A DNA stretch of 64,000 bases from Methylobacterium sp. J-088 (GTDB taxonomy: Bacteria; Pseudomonadota; Alphaproteobacteria; Rhizobiales; Beijerinckiaceae), in NCBI RefSeq assembly GCF_022829295.1, contig NZ_JAKSYH010000171.1, forward strand, positions 26,846-90,845, given 5' to 3'. Of this stretch, positions 28,995-36,690 are shown piece by piece; position 1 is the first letter of the stretch, and each line of letters opens with the position of its first letter. A model generated the notes under the pieces. The model did not search any database and was not told the origin of the DNA. It worked only from the letters and a program-made list of their open reading frames with translations. A program made the position numbers and the translations under genes.

Positions 28995-29291
28995 ATGGCG
29001 GACGGCACGGGCGCGGGTGGCACCCTGCGGGACTGGATGGAGGCGCGGCTGCGGGAGCAACTCGCGCCCGAGCGTCTCGACGTAATCGATGAATCGCACA
29101 TGCATGCGGGCCATGCCGGGGCACGGCCGGGGGGCGAGACGCACTATCGGCTCGACATCGTCGCCTCCGCGTTCGCGGGCAAGAGCCGCGTCGAGCGGCA
29201 CCGGGTGGTGAACGCGCTGATGGAGGAGGCGTTCACGCGTGGCCTCCACGCCCTCGCCCTGCGGGCGCGTACGCCCGAAGAGGCGGCCTGA
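28995..29291 (+). CDS. bolA: BolA-family protein
   Basis: A 98-residue BolA protein. The fold is recognisable from LREQLAPERLDVIDESHMHAGHAGA, the conserved His in SHMHAGH, and the FAGKSRVERHRVVNALM helix. BolA proteins bind monothiol glutaredoxins and [2Fe-2S] clusters; the role here is by homology. Start MADGTGAGG gives the usual length. It is divergent from the J-domain/cobS/cobT genes, with 109 bp between. Confidence 0.94.
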   Translation: MADGTGAGGTLRDWMEARLREQLAPERLDVIDESHMHAGHAGARPGGETHYRLDIVASAFAGKSRVERHRVVNALMEEAFTRGLHALALRARTPEEAA

Positions 29292-29456
29292 ACCCGGGGG
29301 CGCCGACACCGTTGTGGATGGCCATCCGGGGCTCACGAAAGACGATATGGCGATCCTGGGCCTCGTTCGCAGCCCCGCGTGCAGCCCCGCATGCACCGGC
29401 GCGCGCGCCGATCTCGCGCCGCGCCGCGCAGGGGACGATCATGTCTGGAGGTCGCC

Positions 29457-29888
29457 ATGTCCCTGCAGGTGACCCCGCGCATCGCCATCGCGGACGATGA
29501 GATCGAGATGTCGTTCCTGCGCGCCTCGGGGGCGGGCGGCCAGAACGTCAACAAGGTCGAGACGGCCGTGCAACTCCGCTGGCCGGTCCTCGCCTCGCCC
29601 TCCATCGACGACCGCGTGAAGGCGAACCTCGTGCGGCTCTCCGGGCGGCGGATGACCAAGGACGGCGTCCTCGTGCTCACCGGGCAGCGGCACCGGACGC
29701 AGGAGCGCAACCGGGCGGAGATCCTGCAGCGCCTCGTCGACCTCGTGGCGGAGGCCGCCAAGCCGCCGCCGCCGATCCGCCGCCCGACGAAGCCCACAAA
29801 GGGCTCCAAGGAGCGGCGCATCGGGGCGAAGAAGAACCGCGCCACGATCAAGCAGGGGCGGGGCAACGTCCGGGATTCCGAGGGCTGA
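29457..29888 (+). CDS. arfB: Peptidyl-tRNA hydrolase ArfB (ribosome rescue)
   Basis: A 143-residue ArfB/YaeJ-type factor. The catalytic GGQ is at residues 27-29 (GAGGQNVNKVET). The C-terminal tail is strongly basic (KERRIGAKKNRATIKQGRG), as needed to enter the empty mRNA channel of stalled ribosomes. The start is supported by a GGAG Shine-Dalgarno 6 bases upstream (29447-29450); the longer open frame upstream is not coding. It releases peptides from ribosomes stalled on truncated mRNA. Confidence 0.95.
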   Translation: MSLQVTPRIAIADDEIEMSFLRASGAGGQNVNKVETAVQLRWPVLASPSIDDRVKANLVRLSGRRMTKDGVLVLTGQRHRTQERNRAEILQRLVDLVAEAAKPPPPIRRPTKPTKGSKERRIGAKKNRATIKQGRGNVRDSEG

Positions 29889-29940
29889 CGAAGCCTTCGG
29901 GCGTTGTCACGGCCCTGCTCAGCCCCTGCGGATGGCGCTA

Positions 29941-29971
29941 TTGACCTGGAGTGCGCTCCAGGACGTACACC
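29941..29971 (+). promoter_or_regulatory. MerR-type promoter and operator
   Basis: TTGACC (29941-29946) and TACACC (29966-29971) are separated by 19 bp, the long spacer typical of MerR-activated promoters. A dyad CCTGGAG-TGCG-CTCCAGG (29945-29962) occupies the spacer. It lies just upstream of the merR-like gene, indicating autoregulation. Confidence 0.8.
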
Positions 29972-29996
29972 GCCTCGGCGCAGCGATTCTTGCCCG

Positions 29997-30368
29997 ATGA
30001 AGATCAGCGACTTTTCCATCCGCAGCGGCCTCAGCATCGATACCCTCCGCTATTACGAGCGGATCGGATTGCTGCCGCGCACCGCCCGCGACGGCGGCGG
30101 ACGGCGCAGCTACGGGGCGGATGACCTCGCCTGGGCGCGCTTCCTGGGCAAGCTCCAGGCCATGGACATGCCGATTCGCGAGCGGCTCGCCTACAGCCGC
30201 CTGCGATCGGAGGGGGACGCCACCCTCGGTGCGCGGCGCGCCATGCTGGAGGCGCACCGGGCGGCGCTCGTCGCCCGCCAGGACGAGCTTCACGGGCTGA
30301 TCGCGGCGCTCGACGGGAAGATTACACACTACCGCGACCGCGCAACCCAGAGTGGAGACAGCCAATGA
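29997..30368 (+). CDS. MerR-family transcriptional regulator
   Basis: A 123-residue MerR regulator: FSIRSGLSIDTLRYYERIGLLP is the signature HTH, followed by GRRSYGADDLAWARFLGKLQAMDMPI and a dimerisation helix. No Cys metal-binding signature is present, so an organic or electrophile signal is more likely than a metal. The operator in its own promoter and the 4-bp overlap (ATGA) with the downstream CMD-family gene suggest an autoregulated two-gene operon. Confidence 0.93.
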   Translation: MKISDFSIRSGLSIDTLRYYERIGLLPRTARDGGGRRSYGADDLAWARFLGKLQAMDMPIRERLAYSRLRSEGDATLGARRAMLEAHRAALVARQDELHGLIAALDGKITHYRDRATQSGDSQ

Positions 30369-30817
30369 CGCTCAATCGACGCACCGTGATGGCCGGCGCG
30401 GCGGCGCTTCCGCTGGCCGAGGGATCGGGACCTGCTGACGGATCGGAAGCCCAGGATCGCTACCGGCGCGGTCTGGACCAGCTCACGGCCATCAGCGGGC
30501 CGCAGGGCGCCGCGGTGATCGAGAGCCTCAACGACATCGCGCCCGATCTCGGCCGCTACATCGTCGAGTTCGCCTACGGCGACGTGTTCGCGCGTCCGGG
30601 CCTGGACCTGAAGACGCGGGAACTCGCTACGGTCGCGGCCCTGACCGCCATGGGCAATGCCGCGCCGCAGCTGAAGGTCCATATGCGGGCGGCGCTGCGG
30701 GTCGGGGCCTCGCGCCAGGAGATCGTCGAGACGGTGATGCAGATGATCCCCTATGCCGGCTTCCCGGCCGCGCTCAATGCAATCGGCATCGCGCGGGATG
30801 CCTTCGCCACCGAATGA
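30365..30817 (+). CDS. Carboxymuconolactone decarboxylase (CMD)-family protein
   Basis: A 150-residue AhpD-like protein: FARPGLDLKTRELATVAALTAMGNAAPQLKVHMRAALRVGAS then EIVETVMQMIPYAGFPAALNA. The CxxC of AhpD peroxidases is absent, and the Glu-His residues of decarboxylase-like members are present. The N-terminus NRRTVMAGAAALPL resembles a Tat-type signal, so export is possible. It overlaps merR by 4 bases and is probably induced with it. The substrate is unknown. Confidence 0.85.
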   Translation: MTLNRRTVMAGAAALPLAEGSGPADGSEAQDRYRRGLDQLTAISGPQGAAVIESLNDIAPDLGRYIVEFAYGDVFARPGLDLKTRELATVAALTAMGNAAPQLKVHMRAALRVGASRQEIVETVMQMIPYAGFPAALNAIGIARDAFATE

Positions 30818-30920
30818 GCGATGGCGGTACCGGTCGAAGGGCGCTGACCCAACCCTTTTGAAGTGGTTGGGCGGGATGCAAGGAACACGATCCGTGGCTC
30901 TAACGTGTTGAAAAAGCATC

Positions 30921-31026
30921 GCGTTTCCCCTCCCCCTTGCGGGGCGGGGTCAGGGGTGGGGGTGGTTCAGGATCGAGCGCGACGGTGCCTTCTGCACCAC
31001 CCCCACCTCCAACTCCTCCCCGCAAG
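30921..31026 (+). repeat. Dispersed ~105-bp intergenic repeat, copy 1
   Basis: Begins CCCTCCCCCTTGCGGGG and ends CTCCTCCCCGCAAG, with an internal pairing of GGGGTGGGGGTGG and CCACCCCCACC. A second copy in inverted orientation lies at 45233-45337 and aligns over its whole length with few differences. Confidence 0.85.
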
Positions 31027-31168
31027 GGCGACGGGCTACACAGGTTTGAGGCATGCGGCTCATGACGGAGCGCGACCGGCCCCCTCTCCCGCACGGGAGA
31101 GGGGGCCCCTGCCTCAACCTGTCGATGAACGCGCCCGGCGAGACCGCAAACTTGTGTAGCCCGTCGCC
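31027..31168. repeat. Nested inverted repeat flanking a strong hairpin
   Basis: The arms at 31027-31048 and 31147-31168 are complementary over 22 bp with one mismatch. Between them, 31078-31107 forms a 13-bp stem with a 4-base loop. The structure directly abuts the dispersed repeat on its left. Confidence 0.75.
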
Positions 31169-31272
31169 GCAAGGGGGAGGAGAGCGCGCTTGGCGGTATC
31201 CCAATCCCTCCACAAACACCTTGAAGGGCTGGGCGCTGACCCTCGGCGTTCCACGCCCTTCGATCTCATGCC

Positions 31273-32067
31273 TCAGTGGATCGCGTCGATCACCTCGGCC
31301 TTCGGGCTCGCGTCGGGCGCCGGGGATGAGCCCGCCACCAGGGTGCTGCCCGGCTTGGCGATCGTCAGCACGATCGCGATCAGCGCCAGCACGGCCGCCA
31401 GAGCCGCCGGGAACAGGAAGGCCGACTCGCCGTAGCGGATGTCGAGCAACCCGCCGATCACCGCGCCGGTGCTGAGACCGGCCCAGAGCGGCGCCTGGAT
31501 CCAGAATGAGGGCGCCACCGTCCCGAGCAGCAGGTTGGCGCAGCCGGTGCCGAAGCGCACCACCGCGCCGGTGACGTAGGTCAGCGCAATGGAGCGGCCG
31601 CCTTCGTCCTGGAGCGTCGCGTTCTGGAGCCCCAGGGCCAGCACGATCGGGTAGGCGTGCAGCGGATACGCGAAGGTGCCCCAGGGCATCAGCAATCCGC
31701 CGGCCAGCAGCAGCACCTGGATGGTCAGCAGCACGGCCAAGCGCCAGCGTCCGACCCAGGCGGCGATCAGCGTCCCCAGGAAGGCGCCGAAGCAGAAGAT
31801 GCAGATCGTGCTGGCGACCCGGGTGACGTTCTCCCAGTCGGCATTGGCCACCGCCACGCCGAAGCGCGTGGTGTTGCCCGACATGAACGACATGAAGAGC
31901 TGTGAGAATTCCAGGAAGCCGATCGAATCGGCGCAGCCCGCCAGCATCGCCAGCGCGATGGCGAAGGGGATGCGGGTCCGCGGATCGGCCGGGAAGGACT
32001 TATCAGCCGGCGGCTCGGGCTTTTGCTCCGGCACGCCGATACCCGTCCGATGCCCGTAATCCGCCAT
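31273..32067 (-). CDS. DUF1275 (YoaK) membrane protein
   Basis: A 264-residue membrane protein of the YoaK/DUF1275 family. Six or so hydrophobic segments; signature segments are ALAMLAGCADSIGFLEFSQLFMSFMSGNTT and QNATLQDEGGRSIALTYVTGAVVRFG. Function is unknown. The start MADYGHRTG was chosen because upstream codons are not conserved. A Pro-rich cytoplasmic N-terminus precedes the first helix. Confidence 0.88.
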   Translation of the reverse strand: MADYGHRTGIGVPEQKPEPPADKSFPADPRTRIPFAIALAMLAGCADSIGFLEFSQLFMSFMSGNTTRFGVAVANADWENVTRVASTICIFCFGAFLGTLIAAWVGRWRLAVLLTIQVLLLAGGLLMPWGTFAYPLHAYPIVLALGLQNATLQDEGGRSIALTYVTGAVVRFGTGCANLLLGTVAPSFWIQAPLWAGLSTGAVIGGLLDIRYGESAFLFPAALAAVLALIAIVLTIAKPGSTLVAGSSPAPDASPKAEVIDAIH

Positions 32068-32135
32068 GCTGATCCCCCGATGCAGCGGCCGCACCTATCG
32101 CGACCGACTGACAATGGACGAACAGCGGAGCGGTT

Positions 32136-33083
32136 TCATGCCGCGGTGCGGCGTAACACAACGACGCGGCCCGGCACCGGCAGTCCGGCCTCCCGCCGGA
32201 CATCGGCCGAACGCTGCGTGAGGACTTCGAGGCCGGTCGTGGCAGCGGCCTCGGCGATATGGCCATCGGCATGGGCGTAGCGCTCATCGGCGCCCAGGAC
32301 GGCACCGGACCCGTCATGGGACTGCACCGTGAAGGCGGCCAACCCGCCCGGACGCAGCACGTGGCCGATCCCCGCCAGAACGGATCCGAGATCGGCCACG
32401 TAGATCAGCACGTCGGCGGCGAGGCAGAGGTCGGCGGAGGCGTGCGGCTCTTCCGCCAGGAACGCACCAAGCTCGCCCTCGGCAAGGCGGTCGTAGAGCG
32501 GCCGGCCCTGCCATGTCTTGGCCCGCGCCAGGGCCAGCATGCCCGGGGAAAGATCGACGCCCGCGAGGTGCCCGACCCGCTCGCGGATCGCCGCGCCCAT
32601 CAGGCCGGTGCCGCAGCCCAGATCGAGGGCAGCCGCGAAACGCTCGGGCACGCGGGGAAGGGCGTCGTTGACCAGCCCCGGGCCGATATAGGCGAGACCC
32701 TCGACCAGATGCCGCTCGAAGCGCGGCGCGTAGCCGTCGAACAGGGCGCGCACATAGGCGGGCGAGAGCGCCGGCAGGCCGTCCCCGACGCCCAGGCGGC
32801 TGAGCTGCGCCCGCACGCCGAGCGTGTCGTCCGGGTCGATATCGAGGGCGCAGGCATAGGCCCGGACCGCCGCGTCCTGCAGCGCCGGATCGCCCCGCGT
32901 CACTGCCAGCCCCTCCCGCGCGCGGCCGAGCAGCAGCCAGGCCGGGGCGTAGCGCGGCGCGATCTCCAGAACCTGCTCGGCGAGATCCGCGGCGGCTTCA
33001 TGGTCTCCCTCTTCCAGGCAGGCCTCCGCGTAGCGATAGCGGCGGTCGGCGAGGAGATCGCCGGAACTGTGCTGCGTGGCCAT
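32136..33083 (-). CDS. TPR-containing class I methyltransferase
   Basis: A 315-residue protein with an N-terminal TPR-like helical region (about residues 10-100: YAEACLEEGDHEAAADLAEQVLEIAPRYAPAWLLLGRA) and a C-terminal SAM-dependent methyltransferase domain. The SAM motif I is ALDLGCGTGLMGAAI, motif II region is LAGVDLSPGMLALAR. The substrate is unknown. It is divergent from the exonuclease-ligase operon, with 68 bp between. Confidence 0.88.
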   Translation of the reverse strand: MATQHSSGDLLADRRYRYAEACLEEGDHEAAADLAEQVLEIAPRYAPAWLLLGRAREGLAVTRGDPALQDAAVRAYACALDIDPDDTLGVRAQLSRLGVGDGLPALSPAYVRALFDGYAPRFERHLVEGLAYIGPGLVNDALPRVPERFAAALDLGCGTGLMGAAIRERVGHLAGVDLSPGMLALARAKTWQGRPLYDRLAEGELGAFLAEEPHASADLCLAADVLIYVADLGSVLAGIGHVLRPGGLAAFTVQSHDGSGAVLGADERYAHADGHIAEAAATTGLEVLTQRSADVRREAGLPVPGRVVVLRRTAA

Positions 33084-33151
33084 GCGTCTGCCGGTTCGGG
33101 GGCGCCACTATACCGGGGCCACCGGCGAACTCCACCGGCGACACGGATCCG

Positions 33152-34210
33152 ATGCCGATACGCGCCAGCGATCTCCTGACCCTGACCCGCGAGGGCCTCT
33201 ACTGCCCGCTCGGCGGTTTCCACGTCGATCCGACTTGGCCGGTGGAGCGCGCGCTGATCACGCACGGCCATGCCGATCACGCCCGCTCCGGCCACCGCCA
33301 CGTCCTGGCGACGCCCGAGACCCTACGGATCATGGCGGTGCGTTACGGCGCGGATTTTTGCGAACATCGGCAGGAGGCGCCCCTCGGTGAGCCGATCCGC
33401 ATCGGCGAGGTCACGGTGCGCTTCGCCCCCGCGGGCCACGTCCTCGGATCGGCGCAGATCGCGATCGAGCGGGAGGGCGCGCGGGTGGTGGTCTCCGGCG
33501 ACTACAAGCGGGCGCCGGACCCGACCTGCCTGCCCTTCGAGGTGGTGCCCTGCGACGTGTTCATCACCGAGGCGACCTTCGGCCTGCCGGTCTTCACCCA
33601 TCCCGATACGCGCGGCGAGGTCCGCAAGCTGCTGGACTCGGTGCAGTTGTTCCCGGAGCGAGCCCACATCGTCGGTGCCTACGCGCTGGGCAAGGCGCAG
33701 CGGGTGATGGCACTGCTGCGCGAGGAGGGCTGGGACCGGCCGATCCACCTGCATGGGGCGATGGAGAAGCTGACCGCCCTCTACAAGGAGGAAGGCGTGC
33801 CGCTCGGCGAGACGCCGAAGGTGGTGGCCGCCGAGCGCAAGGACCTCCACGGGGCGATCGTGATCTGCCCGCCCTCGTCGATCCAGGATCTCTGGTCGCG
33901 CAAGTTCCCCGACCCGGTCACCTGCTTCGCCTCGGGCTGGATGCGGGTGCGCGCCCGCGCCCGCCAAAAGGGCGTGGAACTGCCGATGGTGATCTCCGAC
34001 CATTCCGACTGGCCGGACCTGTGCCGCACCATCCGCGACACCGGTGCCGAGGAGGTCTGGGTGACGCACGGTCAGGAGGATGCACTGGTTCACTGGTGCG
34101 GGACGCAAGGCATCCGGGCGAAGCCTCTGCATCTGCTGGGCTATGGCGATGACGGCGAGGCCGAGCCAGCGTCCACCGAGCCTGGCCCCGAGACGGAGGC
34201 GCTCGCGTGA
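33152..34210 (+). CDS. Ligase-associated DNA exonuclease (metallo-beta-lactamase fold)
   Basis: A 352-residue MBL-fold protein of the ligase-associated exonuclease family. The metal site HGHADH is at residues 38-43, and the C-terminal half carries SGWMRVRAR and ISDHSDWPDL, typical of the beta-CASP-like group. It overlaps the ATP-dependent DNA ligase gene by 4 bases (GTGA). Such genes usually form a four-gene repair operon with a ligase, an Lhr-type helicase and a metallophosphoesterase; only the first two are here. Confidence 0.9.
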   Translation: MPIRASDLLTLTREGLYCPLGGFHVDPTWPVERALITHGHADHARSGHRHVLATPETLRIMAVRYGADFCEHRQEAPLGEPIRIGEVTVRFAPAGHVLGSAQIAIEREGARVVVSGDYKRAPDPTCLPFEVVPCDVFITEATFGLPVFTHPDTRGEVRKLLDSVQLFPERAHIVGAYALGKAQRVMALLREEGWDRPIHLHGAMEKLTALYKEEGVPLGETPKVVAAERKDLHGAIVICPPSSIQDLWSRKFPDPVTCFASGWMRVRARARQKGVELPMVISDHSDWPDLCRTIRDTGAEEVWVTHGQEDALVHWCGTQGIRAKPLHLLGYGDDGEAEPASTEPGPETEALA

Positions 34211-36093
34211 ACGAGTTCGCCCATCTCCTCGACCGCCTCGCCTACGAGCCCCGCCGCAACGCCAAGCTGCGGATGCTCCAGGACTATTTCGCCCGCACGC
34301 CCGACCCGGAACGTGGCTACGCCCTCGGCGCCATGACCGGCACGCTGAGCTTTCGCGAGGCCAAGCCGGCGCTGATCCGGGGACTGGTGGAGGAGCGCAT
34401 CGACCCGGTGCTGTTCCGGCTCTCGCACAATTACGTGGGCGATCTCGCGGAGACGACGGCGCTGATCTGGCCCACCACGCCCCTCCCTCCCCCCTCTGCG
34501 GGGGAGGGTACCCTGCGCAGCAGGGGGGGAGAGGGGAACGCCGGTGCAGATCGGGGCGCCGGCCTTCATGAAGGTCACGCTACATCCGGAAGCGTCGCTC
34601 CCCTCTCCCGGCCCCTGCTGACGCAGGGACCACCCTCCCCCGCAGAGGGGGGAGGGGATGCGCGGGTGGGAATCGGCCATAATAACCCGCCCCCGCACGT
34701 CCCGACCCTGGCCGAAGTCGTAAAAACCCTCGCGACCATTCCCAAGCGCGAACTCCCCCGCCACCTCGCCGACTGGCTCGACGCCCTCGACGAGACCGGG
34801 CGCTGGGCGCTCCTGAAGCTCGTCACCGGCAATCTCCGGGTCGGCGTCTCGGCGCGGCTCGCCAAGACGGCGGTCGGCGCGTTGGGCGGCCACGATGCCG
34901 ATGCGGTCGAGGAGGTCTGGCATGGGCTGACGCCCCCGTTCGAGACCCTGTTCGCCTGGGTCGAGGGCCGGGCCGCGCGGCCCGAGACCCTGAACCCGGC
35001 GCCGTTCCGACCGCCGATGCTGTCCCACCCGATCGAGGAGGAGACCGACCTCGACAAGCTGGAGCCGGAGGCGTTCTCGGCCGAGTGGAAGTGGGACGGC
35101 ATCCGCGTCCAGCTCGTCGGCGGTCGCGACCGGGCGGGGGAGCAGGTCGGAAAGGTGTATTCCCGCACCGGCGAGGACATCACCGGGGCGTTTCCCGATC
35201 TCGCCGAGGCGATCACCTTCACGGGCACGCTCGACGGCGAATTGCTGATCCTGCGCGAACGCCGGGTGCAGAGCTTCAACGTGCTGCAGCAGCGCCTGAA
35301 CCGGAAGGCGGTGACGGCCAAGCTCTTGGAAGAATTCCCCGCCCATGTGCGGGCCTACGATCTGCTGACGCTGGATGGTGACGACCTGCGGGCCGATCCG
35401 TTCGTCGAGCGGCGGGCGAAGCTGGAGGCCCTGGTCACGTGCCTCGACCATGCGCGCGTCGACATCTCGCCGCTGGTGCCCTTCGCCGATTGGGAGGCGC
35501 TCGCTGCCGCCCGGGCCGATCCGGCCTCGGTGGGGGCGGGCGACGATGCCGATGCCATCGAGGGCATCATGCTCAAGCGCCGCACCAGCCCCTACCTGCC
35601 GGGCCGCCCGAAGGGACCGTGGTGGAAGTGGAAGCGCGAGCCGCACGTGGTCGATGCCGTGATGATGTACGCCCAGCGCGGCCACGGGAAGCGCTCGTCC
35701 TTCTATTCGGACTACACGTTCGGGGTCTGGCGGGAGGCACCCGAGGGTGGCGACGAGCTGGTGCCGGTGGGCAAGGCCTATCACGGCTTCACCGACGCGG
35801 AACTGGCCAAGCTCGATCGCTACGTCCGCAACAACACGACCAAGCGCTTCGGCCCGGTGCGCGAGGTTGCGCACGGGCAGGAGGCCGGGCTGGTGCTGGA
35901 AATCGCCTTCGAGGGCGTGCAACGCTCGACCCGGCACAAATCCGGGGTGGCGATGCGCTTCCCCCGGGTCAGCCGGATCCGTTGGGACAAGCCCCCCGCG
36001 GAGGCCGACCGGATCGACATGCTGGAGCGCATCCTCGCCCGGGGCGAGCGCGAGATCGCGCCCGGGGCGGCTTTGCTGGAGACGAACGCATGA
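34207..36093 (+). CDS. ATP-dependent DNA ligase (exonuclease-associated type) with in-frame repeat insertion
   Basis: A 628-residue ATP-dependent DNA ligase of the cisplatin-damage-response type. The adenylation motif EWKWDGIR has the catalytic Lys at residue 295; motifs DGELL, EGIMLKRRTSPYLPGR and WWKWKR follow. The N-terminal domain is interrupted after ALIWP (residue 89) by about 60 low-complexity residues encoded by a palindromic repeat element; similarity resumes at VPTLAEVVKTLATIPKREL. The extra stretch explains why it is longer than the ~530-570 residues I expect for the family. It starts at a GTG overlapping the exonuclease stop. Confidence 0.92.
   Translation: MNEFAHLLDRLAYEPRRNAKLRMLQDYFARTPDPERGYALGAMTGTLSFREAKPALIRGLVEERIDPVLFRLSHNYVGDLAETTALIWPTTPLPPPSAGEGTLRSRGGEGNAGADRGAGLHEGHATSGSVAPLSRPLLTQGPPSPAEGGGDARVGIGHNNPPPHVPTLAEVVKTLATIPKRELPRHLADWLDALDETGRWALLKLVTGNLRVGVSARLAKTAVGALGGHDADAVEEVWHGLTPPFETLFAWVEGRAARPETLNPAPFRPPMLSHPIEEETDLDKLEPEAFSAEWKWDGIRVQLVGGRDRAGEQVGKVYSRTGEDITGAFPDLAEAITFTGTLDGELLILRERRVQSFNVLQQRLNRKAVTAKLLEEFPAHVRAYDLLTLDGDDLRADPFVERRAKLEALVTCLDHARVDISPLVPFADWEALAAARADPASVGAGDDADAIEGIMLKRRTSPYLPGRPKGPWWKWKREPHVVDAVMMYAQRGHGKRSSFYSDYTFGVWREAPEGGDELVPVGKAYHGFTDAELAKLDRYVRNNTTKRFGPVREVAHGQEAGLVLEIAFEGVQRSTRHKSGVAMRFPRVSRIRWDKPPAEADRIDMLERILARGEREIAPGAALLETNA
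34485..34656. repeat. Palindromic (MITE-like) element inside the ligase gene
   Basis: The left end (34485-34540) and right end (34595-34656) are complementary over about 55 bp with small indels, beginning with CCCTCCCCCCTCTGCG and its complement. The ligase reading frame continues through the element, which encodes about residues 93-150. A short piece similar to its left end also occurs at 45141-45158. Confidence 0.85.
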
Positions 36094-36569
36094 GACAGGG
36101 CAGGGGGCCGGGCCAGATCGGTCCGGTGGAAACGCTGGCCTCGGGTGCGGTGGAGCGCCACGCCAGCGGGCGGCTCACCATCGCGACCGCCGGACAGGGA
36201 TTTACGGATTTCACCGCCGCGGTGGCCGCGTTCGTGCATGGCAGCGGGATCCGGGACGGGCTGGTGACGGTCTTTTGCCGGCACACCTCGGCCTCGCTCA
36301 CCATCCAGGAGAACGCCGACCCCGACGTGCAGACCGACCTGATGACCGCCCTCGACGGCCTTGCCCCCCGTCATGCCGGCTACGTCCACGGCGCCGAGGG
36401 GCCGGACGACATGCCGGCCCATATCCGCACGCTGGTCACCGATTCGGCCCTGAGCATCCCTTTGGTCGACGGCCGGCTGGCGCTGGGCACGTGGCAGGGG
36501 ATCTATCTGATCGAGCACCGCGACCGGCCGCACCGGCGGGAGATCGTGCTCAGCGTCATCGGCGCGTGA
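36090..36569 (+). CDS. YjbQ-family protein (secondary thiamine-phosphate synthase type)
   Basis: A 159-residue UPF0047/YjbQ protein. The hallmarks VTVFCRHTSASLTIQENADPDVQTDL, the AHIRTLVTDSALSIPLVDGRLALGTWQGIYLIEHRD block and the conserved His residues are present. Some members have weak thiamine-phosphate synthase activity; the physiological role is unknown. The start overlaps the ligase stop (ATGA), so the exonuclease, ligase and YjbQ genes form a coupled three-gene operon. Confidence 0.9.
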   Translation: MRQGRGPGQIGPVETLASGAVERHASGRLTIATAGQGFTDFTAAVAAFVHGSGIRDGLVTVFCRHTSASLTIQENADPDVQTDLMTALDGLAPRHAGYVHGAEGPDDMPAHIRTLVTDSALSIPLVDGRLALGTWQGIYLIEHRDRPHRREIVLSVIGA

Positions 36570-36690
36570 TCGGGCCGACCCGCGGCGGCCGGCAACACAC
36601 CGCCGGTTAACCATGCTGGGCGCTTATGGTGCCGGTCGGATGGCGTGTTGCCGCTCCGATACCTTGCCGCTCCGACGCACGGAGACCCCG

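Larger units (their letters stand above)
30818..31272. other. Repeat-rich intergenic region
   Basis: 455 bp without a gene. It contains one copy of a dispersed repeat (30921-31026), a 22-bp near-perfect inverted repeat (31027-31048 with 31147-31168), and a 13-bp-stem hairpin between them. Confidence 0.7.

Noticed and set aside
30879..30905. Possible second EcfG promoter (GGAAC-N17-CGTG)
   Set aside because: The -10 element is CGTG rather than CGTT and no gene follows within 350 bp.
30918..31170. CRISPR-like array
   Set aside because: Repeats are inverted rather than direct and there are no regular spacers or cas genes.
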